DNA of 60,184 nt, from assembly GCF_029258575.1 (NCBI RefSeq), contig NZ_JARHYI010000117.1:1-60184 (forward strand). Reading direction: 5' to 3'. Positions within the stretch are counted from its first letter, which is position 1, and each line of letters begins with the position of its first letter. Made by a program: the position numbers and the translations under genes. The notes beneath the pieces are model-generated. The model worked only from the letters and a program-made list of their open reading frames with translations, was not told the DNA's origin and ran no database searches. This document shows positions 26,057 through 35,337 of the stretch, one piece after another. The DNA is from Brachyspira sp. GTDB lineage: Bacteria; Spirochaetota; Brachyspiria; Brachyspirales; Brachyspiraceae.

Positions 26057-26822
26057 TGTTAGTTTAGTTATAGTGGCATACAATGAAGAAAAATATTTAC
26101 CTATATTACTTAATTGTATAAAATCTCAGAAAACTAATTTGAAAATCGAAATTATATTGATAGATGACTATTCTACAGATAGAACATTAGAAATAGCAAA
26201 ATCTTATGAAGATGTTAGAATTATTCATAATGATAGGAAATCAGATGTTCAGTATATGAGAAATACAGGACTTAAAGAAGCTTTGGGAAAAGTTATTATA
26301 TTTTTTGATACAGATGTAGCAATATCTGATAATTTTGTAGAAAATATGGTAAGACCTATAATTGATGGCAGAACAGATACAACATTATGTAAAACTTATG
26401 CTGTATTAGAGGCTTTTTATGATGTACTTCCTGAAAAATATTCTAAAAGTTATGTTAAGTTTATAAGGCATTGCCCTAGATTTATGATGAAACGTTTTCC
26501 TGTTCAATTTATTCCATGGATAGGAAGATGGTTCAAAATGATGAAAGATAAAAAAGGATTTGTTAGTATATGGAATGTACCAAATAGAGCTCATACTACA
26601 GGCATAGCTACAAAAACAGAAATTGCAAGAAAATCTGGTGGATGGAAAGTAGGAATAGATGACTGTAATGATGCTCAATATTCAAATGATATATGCGATG
26701 CTAGTAATAAAGTTTTGTGGGTAGGTAAGTGTATATTATTTATTTCAAGAAGAAGGGTTTTCCCTACTGATAATGGCTGGATAACAGATATATTATTTAA
26801 GCCAATTAAGAAATTGTATTAA
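26046..26822 (+). CDS. Glycosyltransferase family 2
   Basis: The product of about 258 residues begins MDYDVSLVIVAYNEEKYL, followed by IEIILIDDYSTDRTLEIA and the metal-binding DxD-type FFDTDVAI. These are the marks of a GT-A fold family 2 enzyme that uses a nucleotide sugar. The ATG at 26046 is preceded by AAGGGA six bases upstream, which decides against the TTG at 26031. It overlaps the GT9 gene, so the pair is translationally linked and probably builds the same surface glycan. Confidence 0.82.
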   Translation: MDYDVSLVIVAYNEEKYLPILLNCIKSQKTNLKIEIILIDDYSTDRTLEIAKSYEDVRIIHNDRKSDVQYMRNTGLKEALGKVIIFFDTDVAISDNFVENMVRPIIDGRTDTTLCKTYAVLEAFYDVLPEKYSKSYVKFIRHCPRFMMKRFPVQFIPWIGRWFKMMKDKKGFVSIWNVPNRAHTTGIATKTEIARKSGGWKVGIDDCNDAQYSNDICDASNKVLWVGKCILFISRRRVFPTDNGWITDILFKPIKKLY

Positions 26823-26878
26823 AGATAAAATCAAAAAGAAAAATGATAATGATTATACTCAACATATAAGATAATATA

Positions 26879-27172
26879 TTATTTATATAATAATTCTTTA
26901 AATAAGAGTATACTTCTATTAACTGCAGAATCGATATTATAATATTTATAATCTCCTAACCTTCCTAAAAAATTTAAATTATCTATATATTTTGATTTAT
27001 TAATATATTTTTGATATAATTCATTTGATTTTTTATTATTAACTGTATAATATATTTCATTTTTTTCAATGTCTTATAGTATAATTTTTAAATATATTTT
27101 CGTATATATATTCATATAAAAATTTTATATCATTATTATTTTTCATACTCCAACTATTAAATATTTATTCAT
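26879..27172 (-). pseudogene. glf: Deleted remnant of UDP-galactopyranose mutase
   Basis: On the minus strand, GAGGA precedes an ATG at 27172 that encodes MNKYLIVG, the N-terminus of Glf, and then a stop. A second frame gives LYEYIYENIFKNYTIRH, matching the Glf segment that normally ends in YTxKQWG, again cut by a stop. A third piece reads EKNEIYYTVNNKKSN and then NFLGRLGDYKYYNIDSAVNR, the conserved Glf C-terminus, ending at 26879. Only about 290 bases of a gene normally near 1.1 kb remain, with deletions and frame changes. The flavoenzyme converts UDP-galactopyranose to the furanose form, so this strain has lost this copy. Confidence 0.85.
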
Positions 27173-27192
27173 AAATTAATCCTCAAATTGTT

Positions 27193-28203
27193 TTATCTTA
27201 TATGAAATTTACTTCTGTTTTGTTTTCCATTTATTAAAGTATTTTTTATCCAAGAACTATTATCATTCATAGGTATCCATCTTCTCTCTTCCACCCTGTA
27301 ATGCCAGTCCTTATCTTCCTGATAATATATTTGTATACTGCTACCCTCATGTATATTTAGTATTTCATTGTCATGATAATTAATTTCATCATAATCAGTG
27401 CATGATTTCTGTCCCATCTCTGAGTAGTATTCATTTAATGACATCAAAGATTCATTTAATTTATCATCCATTTCTTTTACATTTAGACCTAATTTTTTAG
27501 CTTCTCTTATAGTAATAGGGTAATTATGTGAAGGATATGCAGAATTAAGTGAATTTGATATATTATCTATTAATTTTTGATCATTCATATGATATGATAA
27601 TATATCCTTACATAACTTTATAGAAAGACTAGATGCTCTATCAACTGCTCCCAATACTAAAGGATGTATATATTTGTATATATGTTCATAAGGATTATTG
27701 TCATTATCTTTAGACTGCTCTTTCCATAACTTTATAACCCTTGCTAATTCATCTTGACTTACATAAACAAGACTATTGTCTTTATTCACAGGGGATAATT
27801 CATGCTGTAAAGAAGTATCTACTGCTGTTATGAATGCTAAAGGTCCCATTTGTATTTCATCAGCACCTAAACATAGCATAGTTGCCGCACTTGCAGCTTC
27901 TAAAGGTAATAATGCCACAACCTTTTTGCAGGATTGTCTAAGCAAATGAACTATTCTTAAAGAAGCCTGTCCATTTCCTCCTGCACTTTTTATGAAAAAG
28001 TATATTTTATCACATTTTCCTATATGTTTCAGTATATCAGAAAGTACAACAACATCATTTTGACATACACTTCCGCCATTTGAATTCCAATATGCAAGCA
28101 AAGGAGCATCGAGCTGTTTTGTAATTTTACCAATGATTTCCTGAGTTTTTGAAAATAGTATAGGCGGTTTTATAGTTTTAGTTTGTGATTTTTTATCTGT
28201 CAT
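27193..28203 (-). CDS. Serine dehydrogenase-type (ClpP-fold) proteinase
   Basis: The product of about 336 residues resembles the SDH proteinase family, a ClpP/crotonase-fold group of membrane-independent or membrane-associated serine proteases. It contains KIYFFIKSAGGNGQASLRIV, then LEAASAATMLCLGADEIQMG with the candidate nucleophile Ser, and FITAVDTSL. The C-terminal 90 residues are an unknown tail. The start at 28203 (MTDKK) is favoured over 28209 because AAGGG lies eight bases before it. The gene reads away from flaA. The ruined glf gene begins 21 bases downstream. Confidence 0.75.
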   Translation of the reverse strand: MTDKKSQTKTIKPPILFSKTQEIIGKITKQLDAPLLAYWNSNGGSVCQNDVVVLSDILKHIGKCDKIYFFIKSAGGNGQASLRIVHLLRQSCKKVVALLPLEAASAATMLCLGADEIQMGPLAFITAVDTSLQHELSPVNKDNSLVYVSQDELARVIKLWKEQSKDNDNNPYEHIYKYIHPLVLGAVDRASSLSIKLCKDILSYHMNDQKLIDNISNSLNSAYPSHNYPITIREAKKLGLNVKEMDDKLNESLMSLNEYYSEMGQKSCTDYDEINYHDNEILNIHEGSSIQIYYQEDKDWHYRVEERRWIPMNDNSSWIKNTLINGKQNRSKFHIR

Positions 28204-28306
28204 AGACATATCCCTTTTTTAATTTACATAATTACATTTTTTTAATAGATTTTACATTATTAATAGATAATGTCAAATATTGGTTTATTTTTTTGATTAA
28301 ATTTGC

Positions 28307-28335
28307 TTGACAAATTAAGAAATTTAGTGTATAAA
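28307..28335 (+). promoter_or_regulatory. Promoter of flaA
   Basis: A perfect TTGACA (28307-28312) and TATAAA (28330-28335) are separated by 17 bases. AAGGAG (28366-28371) lies eleven bases before the flaA ATG. This is a strong housekeeping-type promoter, and no sigma-28-type sequence is visible, which fits class of FlaA sheath genes transcribed by the main sigma factor. Confidence 0.8.
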
Positions 28336-28382
28336 AGTTATATTATTATGCTTATTAATTAGTACAAGGAGTGCAATAAATT

Positions 28383-29342
28383 ATGAAAAAGTTATTCGTA
28401 GTATTAACTTCCATTTTTATCGCTGCATCTGCTTACGGTTTAACAAACTCAACTTTGATTGATTTTGCTTTAACAGGTAATGCTGATAACTTACAAGCTG
28501 GAGAAGGTGATACAAATGAATTAGTTCCAGTTGCAGAAAATCTTTATAATGATAACTGGGTAGTATGGTTGAATGAATCTGCTAGATTAACAGAGAATCG
28601 CAGAAATTCTTATGTTACTAATGTAGACAGTAAAGGTAACAATGGTGCTTGGGAAGCAGGTAAAGTTCTTGGTATAAGAGTACATTTCCCATTAGCAGCT
28701 TGGAACAGTTATGCTTTAGTAAAACCAGTATATGAACTTGAAATGTATGGCGGTGCTGACGGCACTAAATATACAGAAGGTAAAGGTGTTATACATAATA
28801 TTGGCGAAATCAAATCTATTAGTTCTTGGGTTTATGGCCGCAACTATTTAGTTAGCTACTTTGTAAACTTACAGAATGAATTCGGTGAATTAAAGTCTTA
28901 TCCTATGGGTAATATTTACTTCAATGGTTGGAGACAAGTAAAATGGGAAAACAGAGAGTACTTACCTAATGTTCGCGACAGAGTATTAGTAAGAGAGCCT
29001 CTTTATCCTAGAATGATTCCTTCTGTTAAATTAGATTCTTTAGGTTTCTATAGAACTAAAGATACTCATGGTGGAGATTTCATCACTTATGTTAAAGATG
29101 TAACAATTGAGTATGATGTAGTAGTTGTTGATCCTGAAGGGGATATCGATGATGAAGGTACTTGGCAGATCTTAAAAACAGAAAACGATAGAAAACAAGC
29201 TATCGAATCTGCTAGAATACGTGAACAAGCTGAGTTAATAGATCTTGAACAGAGACGTATCGGTGATGGTACTGCTACTGGTGATCAAGGCACTGCTGCT
29301 ACTGGTGATCAAGGTGCTACTGCTCAAGAGCAAGCTCAATAA
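28383..29342 (+). CDS. flaA: Flagellar filament outer-layer (sheath) protein FlaA
   Basis: The 319-residue protein has a classical signal peptide ([19 protein letters not shown]) and the FlaA fold signature: [33 protein letters not shown] and [17 protein letters not shown]. FlaA forms the sheath over the FlaB core of spirochaetal periplasmic flagella, so the protein acts in the periplasm. The C-terminus has a short ATGDQG repeat tail. Codon use is less extreme in A/T than in its neighbours, as expected for a highly expressed gene. It is transcribed alone between its own promoter and terminator. Confidence 0.93.
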   Translation: MKKLFVVLTSIFIAASAYGLTNSTLIDFALTGNADNLQAGEGDTNELVPVAENLYNDNWVVWLNESARLTENRRNSYVTNVDSKGNNGAWEAGKVLGIRVHFPLAAWNSYALVKPVYELEMYGGADGTKYTEGKGVIHNIGEIKSISSWVYGRNYLVSYFVNLQNEFGELKSYPMGNIYFNGWRQVKWENREYLPNVRDRVLVREPLYPRMIPSVKLDSLGFYRTKDTHGGDFITYVKDVTIEYDVVVVDPEGDIDDEGTWQILKTENDRKQAIESARIREQAELIDLEQRRIGDGTATGDQGTAATGDQGATAQEQAQ

Positions 29343-29381
29343 TAGTTAGTTTTGGTAATTAAAAAAGCTAATTAATAAATT

Positions 29382-29412
29382 AAGAGGAAGCTGTTAAAGT
29401 TTCCTCTTTTTT
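29382..29412 (+). terminator. Intrinsic terminator of flaA
   Basis: The arms aagaggaa (29382-29389) and ttcctctt (29401-29408) form a perfect 8-base stem with an 11-base loop, and T residues continue to 29412. It lies 40 bases after the flaA stop. Confidence 0.85.
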
Positions 29413-29473
29413 ATTTGTATTTTTTATCATTTTAGAATATAATTTATAAAAATATAAAATAAAGGAGTTATTT

Positions 29474-30037
29474 ATGAGATTAATGAAAGAACCTTTGATT
29501 AATAAAGATGATACTTTATATATTTGTATTGATGAACAGGCTAAATTGGTGCCTGCTGTATGTGATGTTGATGAAGTTATAAAAAATACAAATATGCTTT
29601 TTAGAGTTGCTGATATGCATGATATACCTGTTTTAATTACAGAGCAATACCCTAAAGGGCTTGGTGGCACTGATGAAAGATTAAAATTTCCTAAAAATTA
29701 TAAATTATTTGCAAAAGATTATTTCAGTATATTTGGTACAGAAGATTTTGTGAATGAATTTAATTCTATTAATAAAAAAAATATTGTAGTTTTTGGTATA
29801 GAGACACATGTTTGTGTATATTATAGTGTTGTACATTTACTTGATAATGGTTATAATGTATATGTTGTGGCAGATGCTTGTGCTTCAAGAACTAAAGAAA
29901 ATAAGAATATAGCTTTGGAAAATATGAGAAAACTTGGAGCTAATATTGTAAGTACAGAAATGATAGTATTTGGTCATATAGAAAATTGTAAGGTTTCTTG
30001 TTTCAAAGATGTTAGTAAATTATTGAAAGATAATTAA
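29474..30037 (+). CDS. Isochorismatase-family cysteine hydrolase
   Basis: The 187-residue protein fits the isochorismatase-like hydrolase family. The catalytic triad candidates are the Asp in YICIDEQAKL, the Lys in the FAKDYFSIF region and the nucleophile Cys in GIETHVCVYYS, and TEQYPKGLG is a typical family segment. Members include nicotinamidases and hydrolases of unknown substrate; the substrate here is unknown. AAAGGAG precedes the ATG. It is 26 bases upstream of tpiA and may be co-transcribed with it. Confidence 0.85.
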   Translation: MRLMKEPLINKDDTLYICIDEQAKLVPAVCDVDEVIKNTNMLFRVADMHDIPVLITEQYPKGLGGTDERLKFPKNYKLFAKDYFSIFGTEDFVNEFNSINKKNIVVFGIETHVCVYYSVVHLLDNGYNVYVVADACASRTKENKNIALENMRKLGANIVSTEMIVFGHIENCKVSCFKDVSKLLKDN

Positions 30038-30063
30038 TATATATTAAAATATGGGGGATAAAA

Positions 30064-30825
30064 ATGGCTAGAAAAAAACTTATTGCTGGTAACTGGAAAA
30101 TGAATAATTCTAATAAAGAAGCTTTGGAATTGGTTAACAGTTTAAAAGATTTAGTCAAAGATGTAAAAGATAGAGATATTATGATAGCTCCTACATTTAC
30201 TTGTTTAAGTGATGTTCATAATGTTATTAAAGGTACTAATATTAAATTAGGTGCACAGAATTTATATTTTGAAGAGAAGGGGGCTTTCACAGGACAGATT
30301 TCAGCTGATATGCTTTTAGCTGTTGGATGTGAATATGTTATTATAGGACACTCTGAATGCAGAGATATATTCGGGGAAAAAGATGAATTTATTAATAAAA
30401 AAGTAAAAAGGGCATTGGATAAAAATCTTATACCTATTTTATGTGTAGGCGAGCATTTGGAAGAGAGAGAAAAAGGAATTACTTCTGATATAGTTAGTGG
30501 TCAAACTAAAGAAGCATTTAAAGGTTTAACTGAATCTGAAGCTAAAAAAGTTGTTATAGCTTATGAACCTGTTTGGGCAATAGGTACAGGTAAAACAGCT
30601 ACACCTCAAGATGCTGATGATGTTCATAAAACTATTAGAGAAACTTTGAAATCACTTTACAATGACAGTGTTGCTGATGGTATGATTATACTTTACGGCG
30701 GAAGTGTTAATGAAAAAAATGCTGATGATTTACTTAATATGCCTAATATAGATGGTGCTTTAGTTGGTGGTGCATCTTTAGTTGCTGATAAATTTGCAAG
30801 AATAGTTAATTATGTAGCTAAATAA
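30064..30825 (+). CDS. tpiA: Triosephosphate isomerase
   Basis: The 253-residue TIM barrel interconverts dihydroxyacetone phosphate and glyceraldehyde-3-phosphate in glycolysis. Landmarks are AGNWKMN (Asn and Lys of the active site), the catalytic His in IIGHSECRDIFGE, the catalytic Glu in VIAYEPVWAIGTGKTA with the flexible loop, and ILYGGSVNEKNADDLL for phosphate binding. GGGGGA precedes the ATG. A terminator follows. Confidence 0.97.
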   Translation: MARKKLIAGNWKMNNSNKEALELVNSLKDLVKDVKDRDIMIAPTFTCLSDVHNVIKGTNIKLGAQNLYFEEKGAFTGQISADMLLAVGCEYVIIGHSECRDIFGEKDEFINKKVKRALDKNLIPILCVGEHLEEREKGITSDIVSGQTKEAFKGLTESEAKKVVIAYEPVWAIGTGKTATPQDADDVHKTIRETLKSLYNDSVADGMIILYGGSVNEKNADDLLNMPNIDGALVGGASLVADKFARIVNYVAK

Positions 30826-30846
30826 TATAAATTATTCAATAATTAT

Positions 30847-30888
30847 AAGGGTAATGCTTTGCAGTGTTACCCTTGTTTTATTTTTTTA
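30847..30888 (+). terminator. Intrinsic terminator of tpiA
   Basis: The arms aagggtaa (30847-30854) and ttaccctt (30867-30874) pair perfectly across a 12-base loop and are followed by a T-rich run. It lies 22 bases after the tpiA stop. Confidence 0.85.
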
Positions 30889-30941
30889 TTAAATATATAA
30901 TATTATTATATTTTATTAAATAATTGGAAGAGCATAATAAT

Positions 30942-31991
30942 TTGAAAGTTTATAAATGTTTTTGTATATTAATATTTGTTTTTTACAGTAGTATTTTATT
31001 TTCTCAATCTCCAAAAATTTCTTATAAAAATTTTTATATTTGTAATGGCAATATAGGAGAATCTGAAATATACATGTATTTGTATGTATATGGGAACAAT
31101 GTTAGTGGTAAGTATTATTATAAAGATATAAATCAGTTTATATATATAAAGGGTACTCTCATTCAAAATGAATTATCTCTTGAAGAGAGAGTCAATAATC
31201 GTATAACTGGATATTTTCATGGATATCTTTCAGAGGATTTAGTTTTTTCTGGTGAATGGTCTTCTTATGACGGTAATAATAAATATAATTTTAAATTTGC
31301 AAATGATAAAAGATATCCTATAAATAATTTAGAAATAATAACTTCATCATTGGAAGAAGATTTTGATAATAAGAAATTTGAATCTAGTAAAGATGCTATT
31401 ATAATAAAAAATGAAAAAAGCCTTAATAATTTAGATAGAATTTCATTAGATGTTGATGGGGCTAAATCTTTAAATAAAGAAAGAATGGAATTTCTTCTTA
31501 ATAATTCTGTTATGGAAGAGTATCATAGTTGGAAAACTTCATCATATAGTGAAGATGATTTTTATATGAAAAAGGAGATTAATGTTTCATATTTAGATGA
31601 TAAAATAATATCTTTTTCTATATATAATTATTCTTATGCTGGAGGAATTCATGGCATATACAATTCTTCATCTTATATATATTTGATTTCAAGGGGTGAG
31701 AGAATAGGGAATAATTTATCCGAACTTATAGAAAATAAAAATGATATAGAATTAATTAATCTTATGAGAAAGAAATTACTTAGAAACTATACAGATAAAG
31801 ATTTCTTTGATTTTTATTCTATAGAGTTAAGCAATGTTTTTGATATTACACCTTCAGGTATAAAATTTATATGGCCTTTATATAAAATAGCAGGATATGC
31901 TCAAGGTATTATAGAGATTGATTTTACATATTTAGAACTCAAGCCATTTATAAAAAAAGATTCTAAATTTTTGTACTTATTTGATAAATAA
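30942..31991 (+). CDS. Secreted DUF3298 (RsiV-like domain) protein
   Basis: The product of about 349 residues starts at a TTG with GGAAGAG nine bases upstream and has a signal peptide (KVYKCFCILIFVFYSSILFS). The C-terminal half has the DUF3298 pattern, with YAGGIHGIYNSSSYIYL, a lasso of charged residues, then FDITPSGIKFIWPLYKIAGY and a YLELKPFI end. In RsiV-type anti-sigma factors this extracytoplasmic domain binds lysozyme; here no cytoplasmic anti-sigma part or transmembrane anchor exists. A periplasmic binding role is possible but unproven. It precedes nth by 27 bases. Confidence 0.7.
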   Translation: MKVYKCFCILIFVFYSSILFSQSPKISYKNFYICNGNIGESEIYMYLYVYGNNVSGKYYYKDINQFIYIKGTLIQNELSLEERVNNRITGYFHGYLSEDLVFSGEWSSYDGNNKYNFKFANDKRYPINNLEIITSSLEEDFDNKKFESSKDAIIIKNEKSLNNLDRISLDVDGAKSLNKERMEFLLNNSVMEEYHSWKTSSYSEDDFYMKKEINVSYLDDKIISFSIYNYSYAGGIHGIYNSSSYIYLISRGERIGNNLSELIENKNDIELINLMRKKLLRNYTDKDFFDFYSIELSNVFDITPSGIKFIWPLYKIAGYAQGIIEIDFTYLELKPFIKKDSKFLYLFDK

Positions 31992-32018
31992 TGATTATAT
32001 GATGCAGAGGTTTATTTT

Positions 32019-32705
32019 ATGAATGATAATGATATACATCCAATAATGAAAGAGCTTATTAAGGTTACTAAGGAAATGCCTATGCCTGTTGTAACTGAAA
32101 TAAAAATACTAACCAATAGAGATGCTTATAAAATTTTAATATCTACAATGCTTTCTCTTAGAACTAAAGATCCTACTACTAGAGATGCTTCTATGAGATT
32201 ATTTGAAAAAGCAGGTAATCCTAAAGATATGCTTAAACTCACTGAAGAGGAAATAGAAAAGTTAATATATCCTGTAGGATTTTATAAAGTTAAAGCAAAA
32301 AATATATTGGAAGTATCTCAGATGATAATAGATGATTTTGGCGGAAATGTACCTGATGAGATTGATGAGCTTTTGAAACTTAAAGGAGTTGGAAGAAAGG
32401 TTGCTAATTTAGTTGTAACTGAAGCATTTGATAAAGATGGCATATGTGTTGATACTCATGTTCATAGGATATCAAATAGATTCGGATATGTTAGTACTAA
32501 AACTCCAGAAGAAACTGAATTTGCATTGAGAGATAAACTACCCAAAGAATATTGGAGAGTTTACAATGACACTTTAGTTGTTTACGGACAGAATCTTTGT
32601 AAACCTATTTCGCCTTTATGTTCAAAATGCACTGTATCACAGTATTGCGATTATTTTAAAAATGAATATAAAGAAAAAAAGTCTTCCAAAAAAAATAAAT
32701 TATAG
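32019..32705 (+). CDS. nth: Endonuclease III
   Basis: The 228-residue protein is a helix-hairpin-helix base-excision glycosylase/AP lyase. [13 protein letters not shown] holds the HhH motif and catalytic Lys, [13 protein letters not shown] holds the catalytic Asp, and the C-terminal 4Fe-4S motif has Cys spacing C-x6-C-x2-C-x5-C ([17 protein letters not shown]). It removes oxidised pyrimidines. Its end overlaps the convergent EamA gene by six bases. A Lys/Ser-rich tail follows the cluster. Confidence 0.93.
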   Translation: MNDNDIHPIMKELIKVTKEMPMPVVTEIKILTNRDAYKILISTMLSLRTKDPTTRDASMRLFEKAGNPKDMLKLTEEEIEKLIYPVGFYKVKAKNILEVSQMIIDDFGGNVPDEIDELLKLKGVGRKVANLVVTEAFDKDGICVDTHVHRISNRFGYVSTKTPEETEFALRDKLPKEYWRVYNDTLVVYGQNLCKPISPLCSKCTVSQYCDYFKNEYKEKKSSKKNKL

Positions 32706-33617
32706 TTGTTTTTTATTTGTATTTTTCAATAGAAAATCTGTTTGAGATATTATTACACCTAATAATATAAAAATTATTCCTATAATAGCGAATATGGTTA
32801 TATTTTCATTTAATACTATTTTAGATATTATTAAAGTTATTATTGGAATGAAATATATATAAGTATTATTTTTAACAGCTCCGAGTATTCTAGTTGAATA
32901 TGCCCAAGTGATGAAGCATAATGTACATGCTATGAAAGATAGAAATAAAAAGTTAATCAAGTTTATTGGTTTTATATAGTTATTTATATTTATATTAAAA
33001 CCTGTAAAAAACATTATAGGCAACATAAATATTATACCATACATAAATGTTTTTTTTGTTATTAATATAGAATTATGTCCCAAATCTGATATTTTTTTTA
33101 CCAATACAGAATATATACCCCACATAACTGCAGCAAGTAATGCGAACATATCACCTATTGGGCTTATTTTTAATATAAATTTACCATTAAAAGTTATTAT
33201 TGCAATTCCTATTATTGCGAATATAAAGCCTATAAAAAAATTAGGTTTTAATTTTTCTTTTATTAAGAAATAGGCAAATATACCAGTAAATAAAGGACCA
33301 ATTGCCACTAAAATACCTACATTTGAAGCTAGTGAATAATTTAAAGCTATATTTTCAAATAAGTAATAAAGTGTAATACCACTTAAACCTGTAATAGCAA
33401 AAAGTATTTCTTCTTTTTTACTATATATTTTATTGTTTTTAGGATATATTATAAACAATAAAATAAGTCCAAATAAGAATCTTGTAAAGAGTATTTCTAT
33501 AGGAGAAAAATCTGTTAATAATATTTTTGTTGAAATGAAAGTAATGCCCCACATTAATATACTAAAAAATGTACATGCATATGCTTTTATTTTTTGATTG
33601 TTTTTTCCATTTTTCAT
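32700..33617 (-). CDS. EamA/DMT-family transporter
   Basis: The 305-residue protein has about ten transmembrane helices arranged as two EamA repeats, with the family pattern [17 protein letters not shown] at the first helix and [23 protein letters not shown] ahead of the repeat junction (shown here only in part: [12 protein letters not shown]). DMT transporters export or import metabolites such as amino acids or nucleotide-like compounds; the substrate is unknown. It starts seven bases after the small lipoprotein gene, so both share a transcript. Confidence 0.85.
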   Translation of the reverse strand: MKNGKNNQKIKAYACTFFSILMWGITFISTKILLTDFSPIEILFTRFLFGLILLFIIYPKNNKIYSKKEEILFAITGLSGITLYYLFENIALNYSLASNVGILVAIGPLFTGIFAYFLIKEKLKPNFFIGFIFAIIGIAIITFNGKFILKISPIGDMFALLAAVMWGIYSVLVKKISDLGHNSILITKKTFMYGIIFMLPIMFFTGFNININNYIKPINLINFLFLSFIACTLCFITWAYSTRILGAVKNNTYIYFIPIITLIISKIVLNENITIFAIIGIIFILLGVIISQTDFLLKNTNKKQL

Positions 33618-33624
33618 TTTCTAA

Positions 33625-33777
33625 TTATTTAGAAGAATCCTTTACAACATTTTTTATATATTCCTCATCTTCTATAACATTGATAGAATTTTTATTATTT
33701 GTTTCTTTTTTATTTTTATCCGCACAGGATAGTAATAACATGATTAATGTCATCAAACAATATATTTTTCTAACCAT
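33625..33777 (-). CDS. Tiny lipoprotein (50 residues)
   Basis: A minus-strand frame from the ATG at 33777 encodes 50 residues. MVRKIYCLMTLIMLLLSC is a signal peptide with a lipobox (LLSC), and a short Lys/Asn-rich then acidic tail follows, ending VVKDSSK. GGA lies about eight bases before the ATG. The lipobox and correct gene spacing make it credible despite its length. It sits seven bases before the EamA transporter gene in a probable operon. The function is unknown, perhaps as a small envelope lipoprotein. Confidence 0.6.
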   Translation of the reverse strand: MVRKIYCLMTLIMLLLSCADKNKKETNNKNSINVIEDEEYIKNVVKDSSK

Positions 33778-33933
33778 TTATATGTCCGTAAAAAGTTTAT
33801 ATTATATAAACAGTATAATGTTTAAAAATATAAAAAATAATTACTTTATTATTAAAATAGTTTGACAAAATATATAAATATAATATTATTAACATAATAT
33901 TATTGTTTTTTTAATTAACTAAAGGAATATAAG

Positions 33934-34326
33934 ATGAAAAGAATTTCAATGTATTTTATTATTTTTATGCTATTGTTGTTTATTATATCATGCTCTAAAA
34001 AGCCTTATAGTAATATTAATATAGAAAAAGCATTAGAACTAATGGATAAATCTACAAATTTAGTTTTATTGGATGTAAGAACTGAAGATGAGTATATGTC
34101 TGGAAGTGTTCCTAATTCTATTAATATTGATGTACTTAATACAGATTTCAAAAGTAAAATAGATATTCTCGATAAGAATAAAGATTATATAATTTATTGC
34201 AGAAGTGGAAACAGATCAACTATAGCATCGAGTATAATGTCTAGTAATGGTTTTTTGAATGTTTATAATTTGGCTAATATTAATTATTCTGATTTTGTAA
34301 ATGCTGTATTGACTAATGAAAATTAA
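33934..34326 (+). CDS. Rhodanese-domain lipoprotein
   Basis: The 130-residue protein has a lipobox signal (LLLFIISC) and then a single rhodanese domain. LLDVRTEDEYMSGSVPNSINI is the N-terminal signature in which the sequence LLDVRTEDEY is diagnostic, and the active-site loop IIYCRSGNRS carries the catalytic Cys. It should be membrane-anchored on the periplasmic side and handle sulfane sulfur or act in redox chemistry. AAAGGA precedes the ATG. A terminator follows, so it is a single-gene unit. Confidence 0.85.
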   Translation: MKRISMYFIIFMLLLFIISCSKKPYSNINIEKALELMDKSTNLVLLDVRTEDEYMSGSVPNSINIDVLNTDFKSKIDILDKNKDYIIYCRSGNRSTIASSIMSSNGFLNVYNLANINYSDFVNAVLTNEN

Positions 34327-34362
34327 TTTTTGTCGTATATGAAATAATAAAATAATATTAAC

Positions 34363-34387
34363 AAGCAAGGAAAATAAATCCTTGCTT
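34363..34387. terminator. Terminator between convergent genes
   Basis: The arms aagcaagga (34363-34371) and tccttgctt (34379-34387) form a perfect 9-base stem with a 7-base loop. A/T-rich flanks on both sides let it end both the rhodanese gene and the STAS-like gene reading towards it. Confidence 0.75.
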
Positions 34388-34407
34388 CATTATTTTATAT
34401 TAATTTA

Positions 34408-34761
34408 TTATGATGCTTTTATTTCTTTTATAGCTTTTTGTATATTATCATGTATTTTTACTTTTTTATGAGCTTCTAAAGATTTAAAAGACCATTTTGC
34501 ATATTCATTTAAACCTGTAATTATTATATTTCCTCCTCTAAACTCTAAAACCTTTTGAACTTCCATAATTAAATATATAGCATTTGATATTATATATTTA
34601 GTATTGTTTCTAAAATGTATAATAATATTTTTGGCATAATTTTCTAAAAGCCTATTGAATATATTATAAAGTTCATCGTATATACTTAAATTAACATCTC
34701 TTTCTATAACCAATATTATATTTTTATTTACATAGTATTCTCTTATATTTCCAATTTTCAT
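34408..34761 (-). CDS. STAS-domain-like protein
   Basis: The 117-residue protein matches the STAS fold in its strand/helix order: IILVIERDVNLSIYDEL, IIIHFRNNTKYIISNAIYLI, a long helix and NIIITGLNEYAKWSFKSL. In anti-anti-sigma factors the second strand ends in a DSSG motif; here that position reads ISNA, so normal phospho-regulation is uncertain. It is the second gene of a pair with the 78-residue gene at 34785. AAAGGGG precedes the ATG. Confidence 0.6.
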   Translation of the reverse strand: MKIGNIREYYVNKNIILVIERDVNLSIYDELYNIFNRLLENYAKNIIIHFRNNTKYIISNAIYLIMEVQKVLEFRGGNIIITGLNEYAKWSFKSLEAHKKVKIHDNIQKAIKEIKAS

Positions 34762-34784
34762 AAATCAACCCCTTTAAAATTATT

Positions 34785-35021
34785 TTATATTAGATTTCCT
34801 CCTTCTCTAAAATTATCTACTTTTTCTTTCAAAGTGTCATACAGTCTTAGGAAACTCGGTAGAGATAAATATACAGCAGTATCAACATCTACAGTACCTT
34901 CCTCTCTCATTTCATTCCCAAGTAAAAGCACTATTTCTTCATCATTTTGCAGTATGGCACTCCTATTACTGTATATGGCTCTTAATTTTTTCATATTATA
35001 TTTTGTATTGTTTATTTTCAT
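34785..35021 (-). CDS. Small cytoplasmic protein of unknown function
   Basis: The 78-residue protein has no signal or membrane segment. Its middle is acidic (LGNEMREEGTVDVDT), followed by VYLSLPSFLRLYDTLKEKV, a beta-then-helix pattern. AAAAAGGAG lies five bases before the ATG. It precedes the STAS-like gene by 23 bases. I considered DUF3467 as a distant relative but cannot support it. Its partner relation to the STAS-like protein is inferred from proximity only. Confidence 0.5.
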   Translation of the reverse strand: MKINNTKYNMKKLRAIYSNRSAILQNDEEIVLLLGNEMREEGTVDVDTAVYLSLPSFLRLYDTLKEKVDNFREGGNLI

Positions 35022-35337
35022 ATTTTCTCCTTTTTTTATATTTTAAAGTAAAATATAATGTGATTGTTTATCATTATTTTTTATGTATTTAAAATATACT
35101 TTTTATTTTTAATAAGTGTTTAATGTAAAGTAATATATAGTTCTTATAACTTTAAAAAAGTATATATATCGTTTAAAAATGTATATTTCATACTCATTTC
35201 ATATAATAAACGAGTGTGAATTTATTTGTTTTAAATAAAAAAATAAAATACTTGTTTTTTATGTATTTTTATTATATCATACAATATTAATAAAAAATTA
35301 TTTTGAGTCCTAATATAGGGAAAGAGAAAAAGTTATT

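Noticed and set aside
26823-27192. Plain intergenic spacer after the glycosyltransferases
   Set aside because: Translation of the minus strand shows Glf pieces, so it is reported as a pseudogene instead.
30924-30941. A longer start for the DUF3298 protein
   Set aside because: The TTG at 30924 lies in the ribosome-binding site of the signal-peptide start at 30942.
34408-35021. A toxin-antitoxin module from the two small genes
   Set aside because: The second gene has a STAS fold, not a toxin fold, and the first has no DNA-binding or antitoxin motif.
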